A stretch of DNA of 64,000 nucleotides, taken from contig JACTAT010000038.1 of NCBI GenBank assembly GCA_014526335.1, forward strand, positions 94,312-158,311, in the 5' to 3' direction. Shown one piece after another: positions 46,361 to 58,400 of this stretch. The DNA comes from Chrysaora quinquecirrha (Eukaryota > Cnidaria > Scyphozoa > Semaeostomeae > Pelagiidae). Under the pieces are notes generated by a model. That model made no database searches. It was not told the origin of the DNA and worked only from the letters and a program-made list of their open reading frames with translations. Each line of letters opens with the position of its first letter. The first letter of the stretch is position 1. Position numbers and translations under genes: made by a program.

Positions 46361-47343
46361 CCACCAACAGACAAAACCTTCTTGGCTACCATTGCTGTAG
46401 GCGATGGACGATTGTAGAATCGTAGAAATGTCGATTCAGAAGACCAATCTCCGACTCGAAGTATATCTGCAATCGAGGCACCATTAGAAGCAGCTGCTGA
46501 TGAAGATGCTGAACGGAAGGAATGTCCTTGAAATGATGATATGTCTATCCCTGCTTTTTGAAGAATGCATTTTAACCATCTACTCAGAGTTGATGATGAA
46601 ACTGGTTTGTGTGGTTTATTAACTGACAAAAATAACAAATTGTTCGAAGAATTGTTGTCTCTGAATTCTAGAGTCATCCTTTCATAATGAATTAAATGAG
46701 TAACGACACAAAGACTTGTATCCTCTGAGAATCCAGGAATAAAAATTTCTTTTTTGGACTTATTTGGTCGAGATGTTTTCGTAAGAAGTGGAATGGAGAA
46801 CAGAACTCCATCATGCTTGTACACTCGATAATTTAAATCCAACTTATGTAACGAGTTTGCCCTTTCAAAGGACGTAAGAGCCAGAAGCGCTAAAAGTTTG
46901 AACGACAAATCTTTAAGGGTAAGTCCATCCAAAGGATACTGTGACTTCAAATACTCCAACACAACAGAAACATTCCAAGTTTCGCGATACTTGGGCTGTG
47001 GTGGACGTAACTCAAACACACCCTTCATAAAGCGCTTTATAAGAGGATGAGAACCAACAGGAATTCCATCAACCACAACGTGAGTCACAGAAATAGTACT
47101 TCTATATACATTAATGGACCGGTACTGAAGACCTTTGTCATAATATAAATGTGCTAAGAAATCCATAATAACAGTTAGAGGACAAGAAACTGGATCTTCC
47201 TGTTTTGTGTCACACCAGCTACAGAAATATCTCCACGATGAGGAGTAATGAGCTTCTGTGCTTTTCCGCCATGATGAGGATAGTATTTTGGACACCCTTT
47301 CTGGAACTTGCTGCAAGTCAAAGGATCGCCTGAAACAGGCCAT
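46330..47343 (-). CDS. DIRS tyrosine recombinase
   Basis: The frame is open up to 48,192, but only the part from about 47,343 (RMACFRRSF) looks like recombinase; upstream is the shadow of RNase H. The N-terminal core-binding region reads EAHYSSSWRYFCSWCDTKQE. The catalytic half shows ALTSFERANSLHKLDL (first Arg), KTSRPNK (Lys), QGHSFRSASSSAA (His-x-x-Arg) and VGDWSSESTFLRFYNRP (nucleophilic Tyr). The stop lies in the internal complementary region. It should insert the circular cDNA by site-specific-like recombination, explaining the missing target duplication. All catalytic residues appear retained, although other ORFs of the element are broken. It overlaps RNase H in another frame, as is normal for DIRS. 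Confidence 0.88.
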   Translation of the reverse strand: MACFRRSFDLQQVPERVSKILSSSWRKSTEAHYSSSWRYFCSWCDTKQEDPVSCPLTVIMDFLAHLYYDKGLQYRSINVYRSTISVTHVVVDGIPVGSHPLIKRFMKGVFELRPPQPKYRETWNVSVVLEYLKSQYPLDGLTLKDLSFKLLALLALTSFERANSLHKLDLNYRVYKHDGVLFSIPLLTKTSRPNKSKKEIFIPGFSEDTSLCVVTHLIHYERMTLEFRDNNSSNNLLFLSVNKPHKPVSSSTLSRWLKCILQKAGIDISSFQGHSFRSASSSAAASNGASIADILRVGDWSSESTFLRFYNRPSPTAMVAKKVLSVGGTSASCGVME

Positions 47344-49225
47344 GCGGCTAATCGAAGGTGACTGTCCTTCGTTAGAAATCTTGGAGCTTGATGACCCTGT
47401 GGAACAGCCACCAAATCCCGATACGGAGGAAGTAACAGAGGTCTGTCTCTCAACATGGTCAGTAGAACTGGGTACCATGGTCTCGATTTCCATACAGGAG
47501 TTACAAGAATTGCCTTCGCTTTCTCGTCCCTTATCTTTAGCAAGCATTTCGAAATTAGATTCATTGGGGGAAATAGATAACTGAGTTGAAACTGACCCCA
47601 ATCCTGTGTCAGTGCATCCGTTGCAAGAGCTAGAGGATCTGGTATCCAAGTAATATAACGACTTACTTGCTTGTTCACTGCTGTCGCAAACAGGTCCACC
47701 TCTGGCATTCCATAAACTGCCACAATCTGGCGAAACACTTTTGAATTCAGATGCAACTCTGTGCTTATTGAGACTTCTCTTGATAAACGGTCTGCTTCGA
47801 CGTTCTGTACTCCCGGTATGAAAATTGCGGAAAGATGTATCTTTCTTTCCTGGCACCATTTCCACATGTCTACAGCTAGTTGACACAGCACTGGAGATCT
47901 CGTGCCTCCCATTTTGTTGACATATGTCACAGCAGTCTTGTTGTCCATGCAAAGCTGAACATGGAGACACCTTTGAGCTGGCAAAAAAGACTTGAGAGTT
48001 AGAAACGCGGCTAAAAGCTCTTTTACGTTTATATGAAGACTCTCTTGCTCCCTGGACCACGTGCCTCGAACCTGAAGATGATCGAGGTGGCCCCCCCAAC
48101 CTTTGTTCGAAGCATCCGAGTGAATGATGATGTCCACAGGAGGGAAAGTGATAGGTCTTGGATTGCACAGCTCTAGAGAATCTCGCCACCAAAGAATTTC
48201 TTCCCTGGAAGAAGGAGACAGAGAAAGTTTTACTCCATACGAGACCTTACATGGCAAGCCTCTTGGAAACCTTGATGATTGCAGATGCAATTGACGATTA
48301 AGGTCTCTTTGTATGTTTCGAATATGAAGAGGTGCCTCGAGAACTCCATGCCGTGTTGCTGAGCAGGTGCCTAAAAACCGAGCTAGTTGACGTAGTGTTA
48401 CTAGGGACGAAGACAGCAAATCTTGAGATAGGCTCTTAATATGTAAAATCTTTTCCCTAGGAAGCTCTAGTGTATGTTGCACTGAATCTAGAACCATCCC
48501 TAAGTACATTATTCGTTGAGATGGTACAAGGGCTGATTTTTCATGTTGACTAAAAACCTAAGCCCTCGAGCAAATTGACGACTTCCTTAGCATGAGCAGC
48601 ACTTTCATTTTATTGTTAGAGATAATGAGAATATCATCCAGCCATATCAATACCTTGATAGCCTGCTGTCTTAAATATGAAAGTACCGGTTTGAAAATCC
48701 TTGTAAATCTCTCTGGCGCTATATTCAAGCCAAACGGTAATACTGTAAAACAGAAAGATCTTCCGTTGAAAGAAAATGCAAGGTACTTTTGGTATGCCTT
48801 GGCAATAGGAACTGTTAGGTATGCATCAGTCAAATCGATTTTCGTGAAATAATCACCTTTTGATACCAACAATTTTAAATCTTTCAAACCCTCCATTTTG
48901 AAAGTGTCAATCTTTACGAACTGATTTAATGGGCGCAAATTAATTATGGGTCTAAGACCCCCAGAACTCTTTGGAATAGTAAACAATCTACTAAAAAATT
49001 TTCCATGTTCTGGATTAATTTCTTCGACAGCCCTTTCTTGATCAATGTACTTATTTCAGAGTTCAAAACATCAAATTCGGCTGAAGATTTAGCAATAGTT
49101 TCTGGTATAAACTTCTGAATGGGTCTTTTGACAAATGGAATTCGAAGGCCTTCAATGGTTTCTAAAATATCTTTATCTTTAGTCAATGCTTTCCAATTAT
49201 TTACAAAAAGTTTAGTCCTCCCAGC
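47175..49225 (-). pseudogene. DIRS reverse transcriptase/RNase H, frameshifted
   Basis: The N-terminal part (VLNSEISTLIKKG) changes frame at about 49,030 and continues as FTIPKSSGGLRPIINLRPLN, DYFTKIDLTDAYLTVPI and FTVLPFGLNIAPERFT. The catalytic box is IWLDDILI, with LDD as usual for DIRS. Frame breaks near 48,560 separate it from YLGMVLDSVQHTLELP onward. RNase H follows, with HSDASNKGWGGH (Asp), NVKELLAAF (Glu), CMDNKTAVTYVNKMGG (Asp) and GVQNVEADRLSR (Asp), then DLFATAVNKQV and LAAWPVSGDP. The enzyme would make cDNA and remove RNA. The indels make it a pseudogene in this copy. Confidence 0.92.
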
Positions 49226-50354
49226 AGTGGAAGGACAACCTACGAGTTTTTTGACTGTTTGGTATTTGAATCAGCCTGAGGTTTCGTATTATTGCGAAAT
49301 TTCTGGTTGGAAAACTTGCCTTTGAAATTTTGCCTTCTTCCCTTGAAGAAAGGGCGTTGACCCTTCTTTTGAGATTGAGATGTATTGCTGTTAGATTTTT
49401 CTGTAGCAACAGTTTTGAGAAGTTTGTTCTCTTCCGACATCTTTTAATTTTCTCTGATAAATCATCTCCAAATAGCAACGCTGAAGGTTTTCCTTCCTGT
49501 GCGATGTTTTTTAATAACGGAGCATAATCAGCCTTGAGAAACTTTTTGAAACGGAAGCGTCTGAAGGAACTGAGCGAGGAAAAAGCAGCTCCGCTTAGAA
49601 CAATGGCTTTTTGAATGGCAATAAGTGCGTCTTCTTCAGAAAGATCATTGTCATTCAACAAATCATCCCATATTTTCATAAGAGGGAAAACAGCACTGAG
49701 GATTCGAGACTGAATGCCCATGAGGATAGCATCACCCTCGTTCATGCCTTTGAAGTCTTTAATTTGGGCATTTCTCAATATGGAGTCATTAATTTTTGGA
49801 GGTTTAAAAAGGTCATTCCCGGGAATGCCTATGTCTTTCGACATTTCTTTAAAATCCTCCTGCGACAATTGCTTGAAGAAATAAGGTAAAGCATAGCCTT
49901 CAATCTTTGGGTCAATGCTAAATTTATTGTCTTCTACCTGTGACGGTGGTTTGAAAAACACACCGTTATCAGCCTCATCCCTTCGTGGTCGCTTTGCCAG
50001 GGGTTCTTCATCTCCTAACGAGGTAGGAGTGCTTCTTTTGGCTGTATTTGGGCTTTCTTGGTCGTCTTCAGGATGGTCTGCATTGCCATCGTGAGATTCG
50101 CCAAAACGGGGTTCACGCCCATCTTCCTTCACAGGTTTGTCGCTGTCTTCGAAACGTGCAGCAATGCACGCAAGCATTTTCTCCATTTTTGAAAGTCTCT
50201 CCTCAAATCCAGTAGATTTTGCAGCATCCTCGGCTGTTGGAGTAGCCATTTGTTCGTCCCTTCGCTCCTCAATTTCAAAGCCGTGAAAAGAACTCTCGTC
50301 AGAAGAAGAACCAAAAATTTCTACAATTTCTTCTTGCAGGGTTTTTTGCATCAT
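49212..50354 (-). pseudogene. DIRS gag-like protein with a C-terminal frameshift
   Basis: Upstream of MMQKTLQEEIVEIFG (50,354) the frame translates the terminal repeat, so 50,354 is the likelier start. There is an acidic region (GSSSDESSFHGFEIEERRDE), a Pro/Lys/Arg segment (EPLAKRPRRDEAD) and a conserved gag core (ILRNAQIKDFKGMNEGDAIL, GIQSRILSAVFPLMKIWDDL). At about 49,440 a one-base shift moves the true C-terminus to another frame, where the basic tail reads KKGQRPFFKGRRQNFKGKFS. Such Arg/Lys/Phe-rich tails bind nucleic acid. The frame overlaps the reverse transcriptase start by a few bases. Confidence 0.8.
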
Positions 50355-50384
50355 ACACGTGCGGTGCAGAGCGAGCAAATTTAA

Positions 50385-50518
50385 AATGACACTGATGCTG
50401 GGGCGTGGCGCCGCTTTATAGGCAACATGAAAACGAGGCTTAATCAAAATGAGGCTATATGGTGAAAAAATGCTGTCACGTGGGTGTTTGCATGGCAAAC
50501 TGCATCTTGTGGCGTCAT
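50385..50518. repeat. DIRS inverted terminal repeat, high-coordinate copy
   Basis: Reverse complement of the 45,988-46,137 copy (TGATGCTGGGGCGTGGCGCC ... CTGCATCTTGTGGCGTCATG). Beyond it, GAGTAATGGGAAATGCAATT leads to the element edge near 50,540. Confidence 0.92.
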
Positions 50519-50545
50519 GGAGTAATGGGAAATGCAATTTTGAAG

Positions 50546-51152
50546 AGTATACCCATTTCATGCTGGTTCACCACTACAGTAGACGCTTAAGTGTGTGTAT
50601 CCTTGCTGGTTTAACTTGAACGCTAAGGGTTTGATAAAAAAGATGTTCTCAGTGTTTAAATATAGAAGAAGCAAAAAAATTTGGACAACTGATAATGCAT
50701 CCCTTGATATTGGTATGGTTTTTTTAAATTTATGCTCTCTCGAGCGTTTGAAACTCAAGCATCTAATGATATTTTCATCCAGTCATCCGTGGAGACGCAT
50801 GATTTGCAAGGTTGCAACTGCTGTATTCTCGACACCATTTAGGTCGAGATTCAATTGTGCCATCAAAATTGCTGGATATATTTCACGATTTTACGGCCAT
50901 GTTTTGAAGTTCTTGGTTTGAACTCTCGTTTAATTTATAAATGGATTTGATATTTCCAAGCATGAGAGTTCAGAGCAATCAGAGCAGAAAATAGTTTCTC
51001 ATGTTGTGACCTTGATGATCCCGTCCTATGCGAGCGGGGACTGACGCGTTTTTATTTAACAAGTGGGTAGGTAGGACTAGGGTTTATCTAATAATCTAAA
51101 CGTATGGAAACTTACTTGAGCACCTTGTTGGATCCAAGGTTTGCCATGATTT
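50546..51152. other. Unique DNA right of the DIRS element
   Basis: No gene, RNA or repeat recognised. The open frame at 50,595-50,921 has no domain. Together with 51,683-52,421 it is presumably upstream or 5' intron of the lyase gene. Confidence 0.45.
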
Positions 51153-51682
51153 CTAAGGCCCTGTTTACATGAGAAAAAATAGATTGGTTCTGGTCCAATC
51201 CAAAGCTAGTTCTGGCTCTTTTCCTATGCCTTAACGCGAAAAGAACTGGAGCGGCTCCGATCCGATGCAGAATTATTTGACTAACGTATTTTTTGATAGC
51301 TCGCGTGACTCGTGAGCTACCAAATCGTGCTACGAAATTCAGGAAATTGCTTAACATTTCTTCTTTTTATCACAGCGGCATTTTGTGGGAGTCTAAAGCA
51401 GAAAATGTTATTTCTCTTTTAAAAATGATGTGTTCTTGTAGGCTATATCTATTCACTTTTAGTCACGTTTCGTATCTGTACCCGATCTGTTCACATGGAA
51501 TCAAAACAGAGCCAGAGACTGGCTCTACCTCTAAACAGACCCAGAACTGACTCTGAATGCAGCCAGAAATGGTGCGGATCCAGGAGATCCCGTGTAAACG
51601 AAAGGCTTTTTCGAGCCAAAAGTGTCTCTGGAATGGACCGGGACCGACCGATCTAGTTTTTCTTGTGTAAACATGTTCTTAG
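51153..51682. mobile_element. 530-bp TIR element with GTTTACA-type ends
   Basis: The left end CTAAGGCCCTGTTTACATGA and the right end in reverse complement, CTAAGAACATGTTTACACAA, share most of their first ~35 bp. The interior has degenerate repeats of TGGTTCTGGTCC type. No clear target duplication and no coding sequence. Confidence 0.6.
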
Positions 51683-52421
51683 TAGGATTGAATACGTTGA
51701 TAATAACAATAAAAAAAAATTTCAATAATTACAATAAATGTAAAATTATATTAGCTTAATACGTATTATAAATAAACATCGACTGTCTGGATGTTTTCAT
51801 ACATGTGAAAATGATTTAGCTTTGTACTGATATACTTTGTAGAAAGCTAAGTAATTGGAAACATTTTAATGGAAATAAATTGCGTTTAACTTAAAAATGA
51901 CCGAAATTCAGGCAGAACAAAACTTTGTTAAATGTACAGTAGGCTAGTCAAAAAGTTTCTCTCCTTGTTAAATATTACGCATATAAAGCACTTGATTAGC
52001 ATTTGTCCTTCTCACGCTATAAACCCCGGTTTGATTCTTACGCATGTGACTGATGAGCTCCAATAAGAGCGAAACGCGTCTGGCATTTGAGAATGGGGCG
52101 GCTGGTGAAATTATTCATATGAGCCGAATACGAATTTGTGCTCATTCGATATGAGCCTAACTGGATGCGTTTCGGTACCTTAGGCCAGCTACCATCCTTA
52201 CATAGCATATAAAGCTAATATCATGTTGTGTTTTTCAAACGACACCAACGAAATATCGAAATTGAAAATAGGACGTTTGGGGCAGTAAAACATTACAAAT
52301 GCAGGTCACATCATGCATGATATTTATGCTATTGGCAAAGCTATGCTATGTATCACTTATTTGTTACTTTATGTATGCTTTATGCAGCATGTGACTGTTA
52401 TAAAGGTTGTTCTATCGATAG
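51683..52421 (+). other. Region before the first recognised lyase exon
   Basis: The initiating exon of the lyase, with its few N-terminal residues, should lie here or further upstream. It is too short to identify by eye. No promoter motif could be defended. Confidence 0.4.
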
Positions 52422-55400
52422 GGTAGCAAACTTTGGGGAGGACGCTTTACCGGTTCAGTTGACCCAGTTATGGAAGCTTTCAATGCGTCATTCTCATATG
52501 ACAAACGAATGTGGAGAGAAGACATACAGGTATACAATTAGTTTTAAAATGATATATTGATCGCTTTCTTTTGCTATTGACTAGCTATGATGTACGTCAC
52601 GCTCATTTTTTGATATTGTATTCTTTCAACATCTGTGCATCGTTTATAGAACCTGCGAGGAACATTATTTTATTTCTAGCAGAATAATTGCTACGGTTGC
52701 CAAAACTAAGAAAATTTTTATATTCAGAAAAGTTTTGAAATATCAGCAAATGCCTTTGTATTTCTTTGCTTAGATGGAATACCGTCTTTCAGAATCCTAT
52801 TCGTCTTGCGATGCCTGGGACGAGATTGCTAATATTTTGGTAATTTTTGTGGCCAGTACAGGTAGGCTTGTCACCTGAGCCGTAGCATTCGCTAATGAGT
52901 TGAGTTACTGGAATCGCATAGGGAAGGCTCCTGCAGCAAGCGCTTGTATTTCTTAGAAGACATCCTCAAAGACGAACATGCAGCACACAAACCAGCTACA
53001 AATAGCTGTTGCTTTGAAAATGGATGATTAAATTGCAATGGAATTATACAAAAGATCATGCAATATTGTACAAAGACTGTATAAAGAATATATTTGTTAT
53101 TTTGAAGTACAGTTTACACCCACTGTCTCGAACTCTCAAGGGAAACTCGAATTTGTTCGTGATAGTGAATGTTCGAAATAACGGATGCCCAGTATAAATA
53201 TAAGAAATTGTAGTTTATAATTGTGGAAAGGAGCCCTAGTTAAAATTCAAGGTTACTGATCCAAAATTTCGTCAAAAATGTCATTTATTTTGCCAAATTG
53301 GAGCCCAGGATTATCTGCTTTCCTGGATTTATTTCATACCTACTATATCGTTGAACGTAAGATAATGGTGATGCAGCAGATCTCCGTGTGCTAAAAAGAG
53401 GCAGAGATTAAAGGCATGACTTCGAGGTTGGCAAGACAGTTATGAACGAGAACAGCTACTTTCCGCCAGGAATTTCCTGTCAAACTCTTGTACCCACTAT
53501 GAACAAATCATCATTGATCAAACTGTTTTTCCAATAGCAATAGCAGGATGGTAAAATTCTGATACCGACAATCCATCTCGGCTTCTGAACTTCATCTACC
53601 CGGAAAAATGGGCAGCGTCATTCACGCTAGACGGACTTATGAGAATATTTTCGGCCTGTCTCGTTACCCAGTTCAACAGAAAATTTGGTAAAGTTCGAGA
53701 TAAAGAGCAGTTTTTCCTACATGGGAAATCGAAATTGGTTCGAGACAGCGAATTTTTGAGACAACGGGCATTTTAGATAGCTGATGATTCTTCTATAGAA
53801 AACCTTATACCAAAATGAGAAATGAGAAATCGATTGAGATAGCAAATATTCGATATAGCGGGCAGTCGAGATAGCGGACGTCAACTGTATGAAGTTACAT
53901 CATTATAAAAGGTGGATTTCAGCCAGAAGGGTCAAGACGAAAGCCAGGATGTATTGGAATTTTATGAAAGTAAACAAAAATTAAAGTGGCTTGCTGATTG
54001 ATTTTCAGTTTTCAGCAATGCTTGTAGCATACATTCAAACATCATTCAATGGGGTACTTATGATTCAAACTACTGGACGCACATTCTGAGCAAACAACTC
54101 TAGGGTTTTGTTGTTCTTGTTCTTACTGTTCACGATGAATTGGACTCATGTAATAAATCTAGGTATATGGGGCCAATTCTGTTGACCATTGAGAATTCGA
54201 GGAAACGCGTTTCGGGCCTGGGAATGATGTTGATGATTCAATGGTTATTTAACATCTGATTCTTTATTACTATTCTTAATTGATAGGGCAGTGTTGCCTA
54301 TGCTAAAGGGCTTCTTGATGCCAAAGTAATAACAAAATCAGAATGCGATGAAATCATTGCTGGACTATCAAAGGTATTTTTGTGTTGTTGTTTGCTTTTG
54401 ATGATATTGTTGGTGTTGTACTTGCTTTTAAAGCTTAATTAAATTCGTGGAATATTAAATTTTTCAAAAGTATACTCCTCTCAAGAGCTTACAGCTAAAG
54501 TTTTCTTTGTGAGTAGAAATTTTTTTTCATTTGCAAGGTATTGGAACGCAGTCAGGTGTTCAGGTATGGGCAGCATTACTGCTGATTGGAACTTGAAGCC
54601 CGTGTCCCAAGACTGACATTCCAGAACGAATACCCTTGGTACTCCTGTACTGACTTTGGAAGATTAAACAGCTGAGTTGACTGTAGGCTTGTGGTAGTTC
54701 GTCCAGATGAGATTCCAACCCACTACCCAACAATCGTGAGGCGAGTGCCTTGACCACAACGCCTCTTGATTATGATGCATTGATAATTTTTCGTTCCTGC
54801 TTGACTGTGCTTGTACTCTTACTCTTTATTTAAAGGTCGAAAATGAATGGCTAAGTGGCAAGTTTGAAGCAAAACCTGAAGATGAAGATATTCATACAGC
54901 AAACGAACGCAGATTGAAGGTACGGAGCCTAGCCATCAGAAATTGAAGCGAAACTTCACTAAGCTTATACTTATAGCTACTTATTTCTGTCTCTAAATGC
55001 AAGTTTCTCTTGTCATTCTGTGAACTATATGATTGTTTTGTAACTAGGCATTTTATTAATTACTAAAGAATAAACAGCTGTGAATGAAACTTTTCTCAGT
55101 ATTTCAGCTTTATTTGTTTGCTTCGCAGTATAACACCAAAGAAATTTATAGCTTATTTTTTGGTGGTATATTTATGAATCTGCAGATTCATGAAGTTTAT
55201 TTGGATAATTACCACTGCATAAAGAGCATGTTACAGAGGGCACACAAAATCTAGAGATGCATCAGTATGATTGTGAAAGCAGGAGCACGGATATTCTGAA
55301 AAATTAAGACATATTTCTTAGGCTGTCAGTTTGCACTTTTTTAGCAGACAATTTCCTAAGGTATTTTGTCGAGTGATTGTAAGCATTAATTGACATCATT

Positions 55401-58400
55401 TGATTCTGGTTGCATTCGATGCTTCTTCTCTATTTTCGCACGCTTTATTTACAGGAACTGATAGGAAAAGTTGGTGGCAAGCTTCACACTGGTAGAAGCA
55501 GAAATGATCAGGTATTTTTATTTCAATCATCGTCGTGTATCGCTATAAACCAAGGTGATTATGGTTAATAGTTTTTTACCCTCCTTGTCATTGTGAGATA
55601 TTTCATGGTTTGGTGAGCCAGCGCGCAGACTTTACTTTATAACTGTGGAGAAGGGGGGTGGAGGAGGGGGGGAGTCTGCGAATCACGGTCCAATTTCGTT
55701 TCTCGAGGATTGCACATTTTCTGACTATTGTCAACCTATTGTTTCTTAGCCAATCATTGGGTGGTTCGAGATTTACCTGACCCAATAGAAATATGTCTTA
55801 TTGATCACACTTCTGGAGTTATTAAGTAAAGTCTGCGTGCAGGCTATGGTTTTGGTTGTTTACCACACACTTAAAGACATGCTGAGTTCAAAATGTTGAT
55901 TCCTTCTCGTTCTTAATTCGCTCGGTAACTGCAGTTGCGGATGTTGCACGGCGAAGCTAAATTCAGGTATTGCTCAACTCGCTCTCAAAGAATAAGGAGC
56001 GGTACTATATGGCGTCCTTGAATGTACTCTATGCCGTCAAGTCGCCAATGCACTGGGATAAACAGACATGTAGATGAACTCTCCTTGTGCCTAACATGCT
56101 ACCGATTAATCAATGCAGCCTGTACAGCCTGCATACATTTTAGAAAAAAGGCCTCGGTTAACACCTCGATACTTAAATAGAGCCGGTGTTGATAGATTGA
56201 TTATGCTTCTCAAAACATGACATATTTGACATTCCTATCACGTCGAGGGTTGTATTCACGCCCCAGCTTATGTTGTTAAAGCTCAAGAAGATTTTCTGCC
56301 ACCTGAAATCTTCTTATAGTAATGTTATCTATGAATTTGCGTGCTGATTTGAAGTTATTTTTTGGCAAAACGTAACAGAGACTTATTTATAGTTAGAGAC
56401 GTCATCTATACACTCCACTTTGTCAGAGATGAAACTGCTGGGTACATAGAGCGCTGCCAACCTATGCAAAACTGCAAATTGTAAGATAGAGTTGAAAGAA
56501 GCGTACAGTTAAATCGAATTAACTAAAAGATAGTATTAAAGATCATTTTCTACTTTTAAAACAAGTGCAAGCTGGTTGGTAAGCAATAATTTCATCGTAT
56601 CAAGAAGAGGAAACATTTTAGCATCTGACAAATCGGAAATGCGTTCTTCTTGTTTGCTTGTTCAGACTTTTACCAAATCAGGATTGTAAAATTTGAGCTA
56701 AACTTTGCCAACCACTGGAAGTTGAAGTGGTCAAACAATATAAAAGAATTTCATTGTTAGTTGTAAAGAAGGATGATCCTACAGATGATCATAATAGAGT
56801 TTAGACTTATTGAAAAGCCAAGAAAAATGTTTTCATGCAATCATTTAAGCGGCTTATATCGCCACAAAATAACAACAGAGAACATTAATATCTATCTAAC
56901 CGGTGCGGAGATACAGGACAACTTTCCCAGATACATACTGAGATGACAGCGATCAAGAGAGCCTATGCCAATCTTTCGAAATGGCTTTTCAACTTTGGTC
57001 TTGTCACTTATGATATCCCTCAAAGGTACCCTTAACACATCCTTAACAGTACCCTTATTGACTTTGCAATTGAAAAGGAAGCCTAAAAGTACGCCCAAGG
57101 CATAACCTCAAATGCTCCTCGAGAAGCTATCTTTTCTCTGTCAACCTTATGCTGGTTGGCTATTGCTTTGCATAAACGCACGTTAAATGTTAAGGAATGA
57201 GTGAAACAGGCTAGTTATTGCTTGAAGAATATAAAAAAAGGGGAGAGGAGGAACATTAACTCGTGTATCTAGGCCTTATCTATCGTCGACTGAGCCTTTT
57301 TGTTACATGCAGGATTATGGAATGCTAGAATCTGTACTTCTAAATGCTGCCAAGGAAGATAATTCTGAGGCTATAATGATAATAATAGTAACTTTTTTGA
57401 AGTATCAAGGCATTGCTACAAATTGGGGACACGGTCAGTTGTTCATTACGACTGTATTCAGTCACTCACGATTTTACACAATAAAAGAAAAAGTCTAAAG
57501 ACTCTACACGTTACTATAAGTTGCCTTCCTAGTAGTCTACATCGCTTGATGATACTTGTCCAGGAGACAGGATCTGATATTATCTGCTTCAATGAAATAA
57601 GCTTATTGAGATTATCAATGATGAAGATGTTAAGATCACTGGTATTCAATTTGGAAAAGACAGAAACGGATATGGAGGAGGTCTTGCGGTCATATTGGAT
57701 GGATTACCTTTTAGACCAGGACATTGAGGCTGTATGAGTCGGAGTCTGTTTAAGAAGATTTGAACAAATGATGATTTGCTCTATAGGCCATATCGGGAAA
57801 AGGAAAAACCTTGATGGACGAATTATACGTTATTCATGTGAAATTATATTCAGAATGAGAGCTAACCAAGAGCTACACATCTGTCGTCAAGTCTTGGAGA
57901 TTTCAATTGCAACATACAAGAGAACTGCCATCTAGCAGCAACAAAAGATGTATGTAATTAAGTTGGTGCAACAACGAATCTCTGAAACAAGGATGTAAGA
58001 CAAGCAAGCAATATTTATTTGTTAAAGCAGGTTTGGGGTTCTTGCAGCTATGTGGACCTGCAGCTTGTGCCCCCAGACTGATATTCTAGAACGAACACCA
58101 TAGGTACTCATTTACCGACCTCGGAAGGATGGACAGCTGAGTTGACTGTAAGCTTGTGGAAAGTGGTCCCGATGAGATTCGAACCCACGACCTCACGATC
58201 GTGAGCCGAACGCCCTGACTACTCGGCCACACCACCTTTGGTAGTGCATTAAAATCTTGAATGCCCGTGTATGCTGTGGTAGCTCCACGAATCTGATATT
58301 TGCACATACAAATGATTTGTTTGTCTTTAAGATGACTGTGTGGACAACAAACTCCTCAGCTACACTTCTTGGCTTGCTCTTGACAGCAGGTCAGGAGGGC

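Larger units (their letters stand above)
45938..50545 (-). mobile_element. DIRS-type tyrosine-recombinase retrotransposon, full length but degenerate
   Basis: The order on the minus strand is gag (50,354-49,212), reverse transcriptase/RNase H (about 49,225-47,175) and a tyrosine recombinase (47,343-46,330). Terminal inverted repeats lie at both ends. An internal complementary region at 46,246-46,360 matches the outermost bases of both termini, as in DIRS1. There is no integrase, protease or target duplication, which is also typical. At least three frameshifts in gag and the reverse transcriptase prevent autonomous activity. Confidence 0.93.

Noticed and set aside
47344..48192. N-terminal extension of the DIRS recombinase
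   Set aside because: This part of the open frame is an out-of-frame shadow of RNase H and shows no recombinase features.
58160..58238. Functional tRNA gene
   Set aside because: A and B boxes are present, but the anticodon arm is poor and the sequence continues into a body shared with another copy; it is a SINE head.
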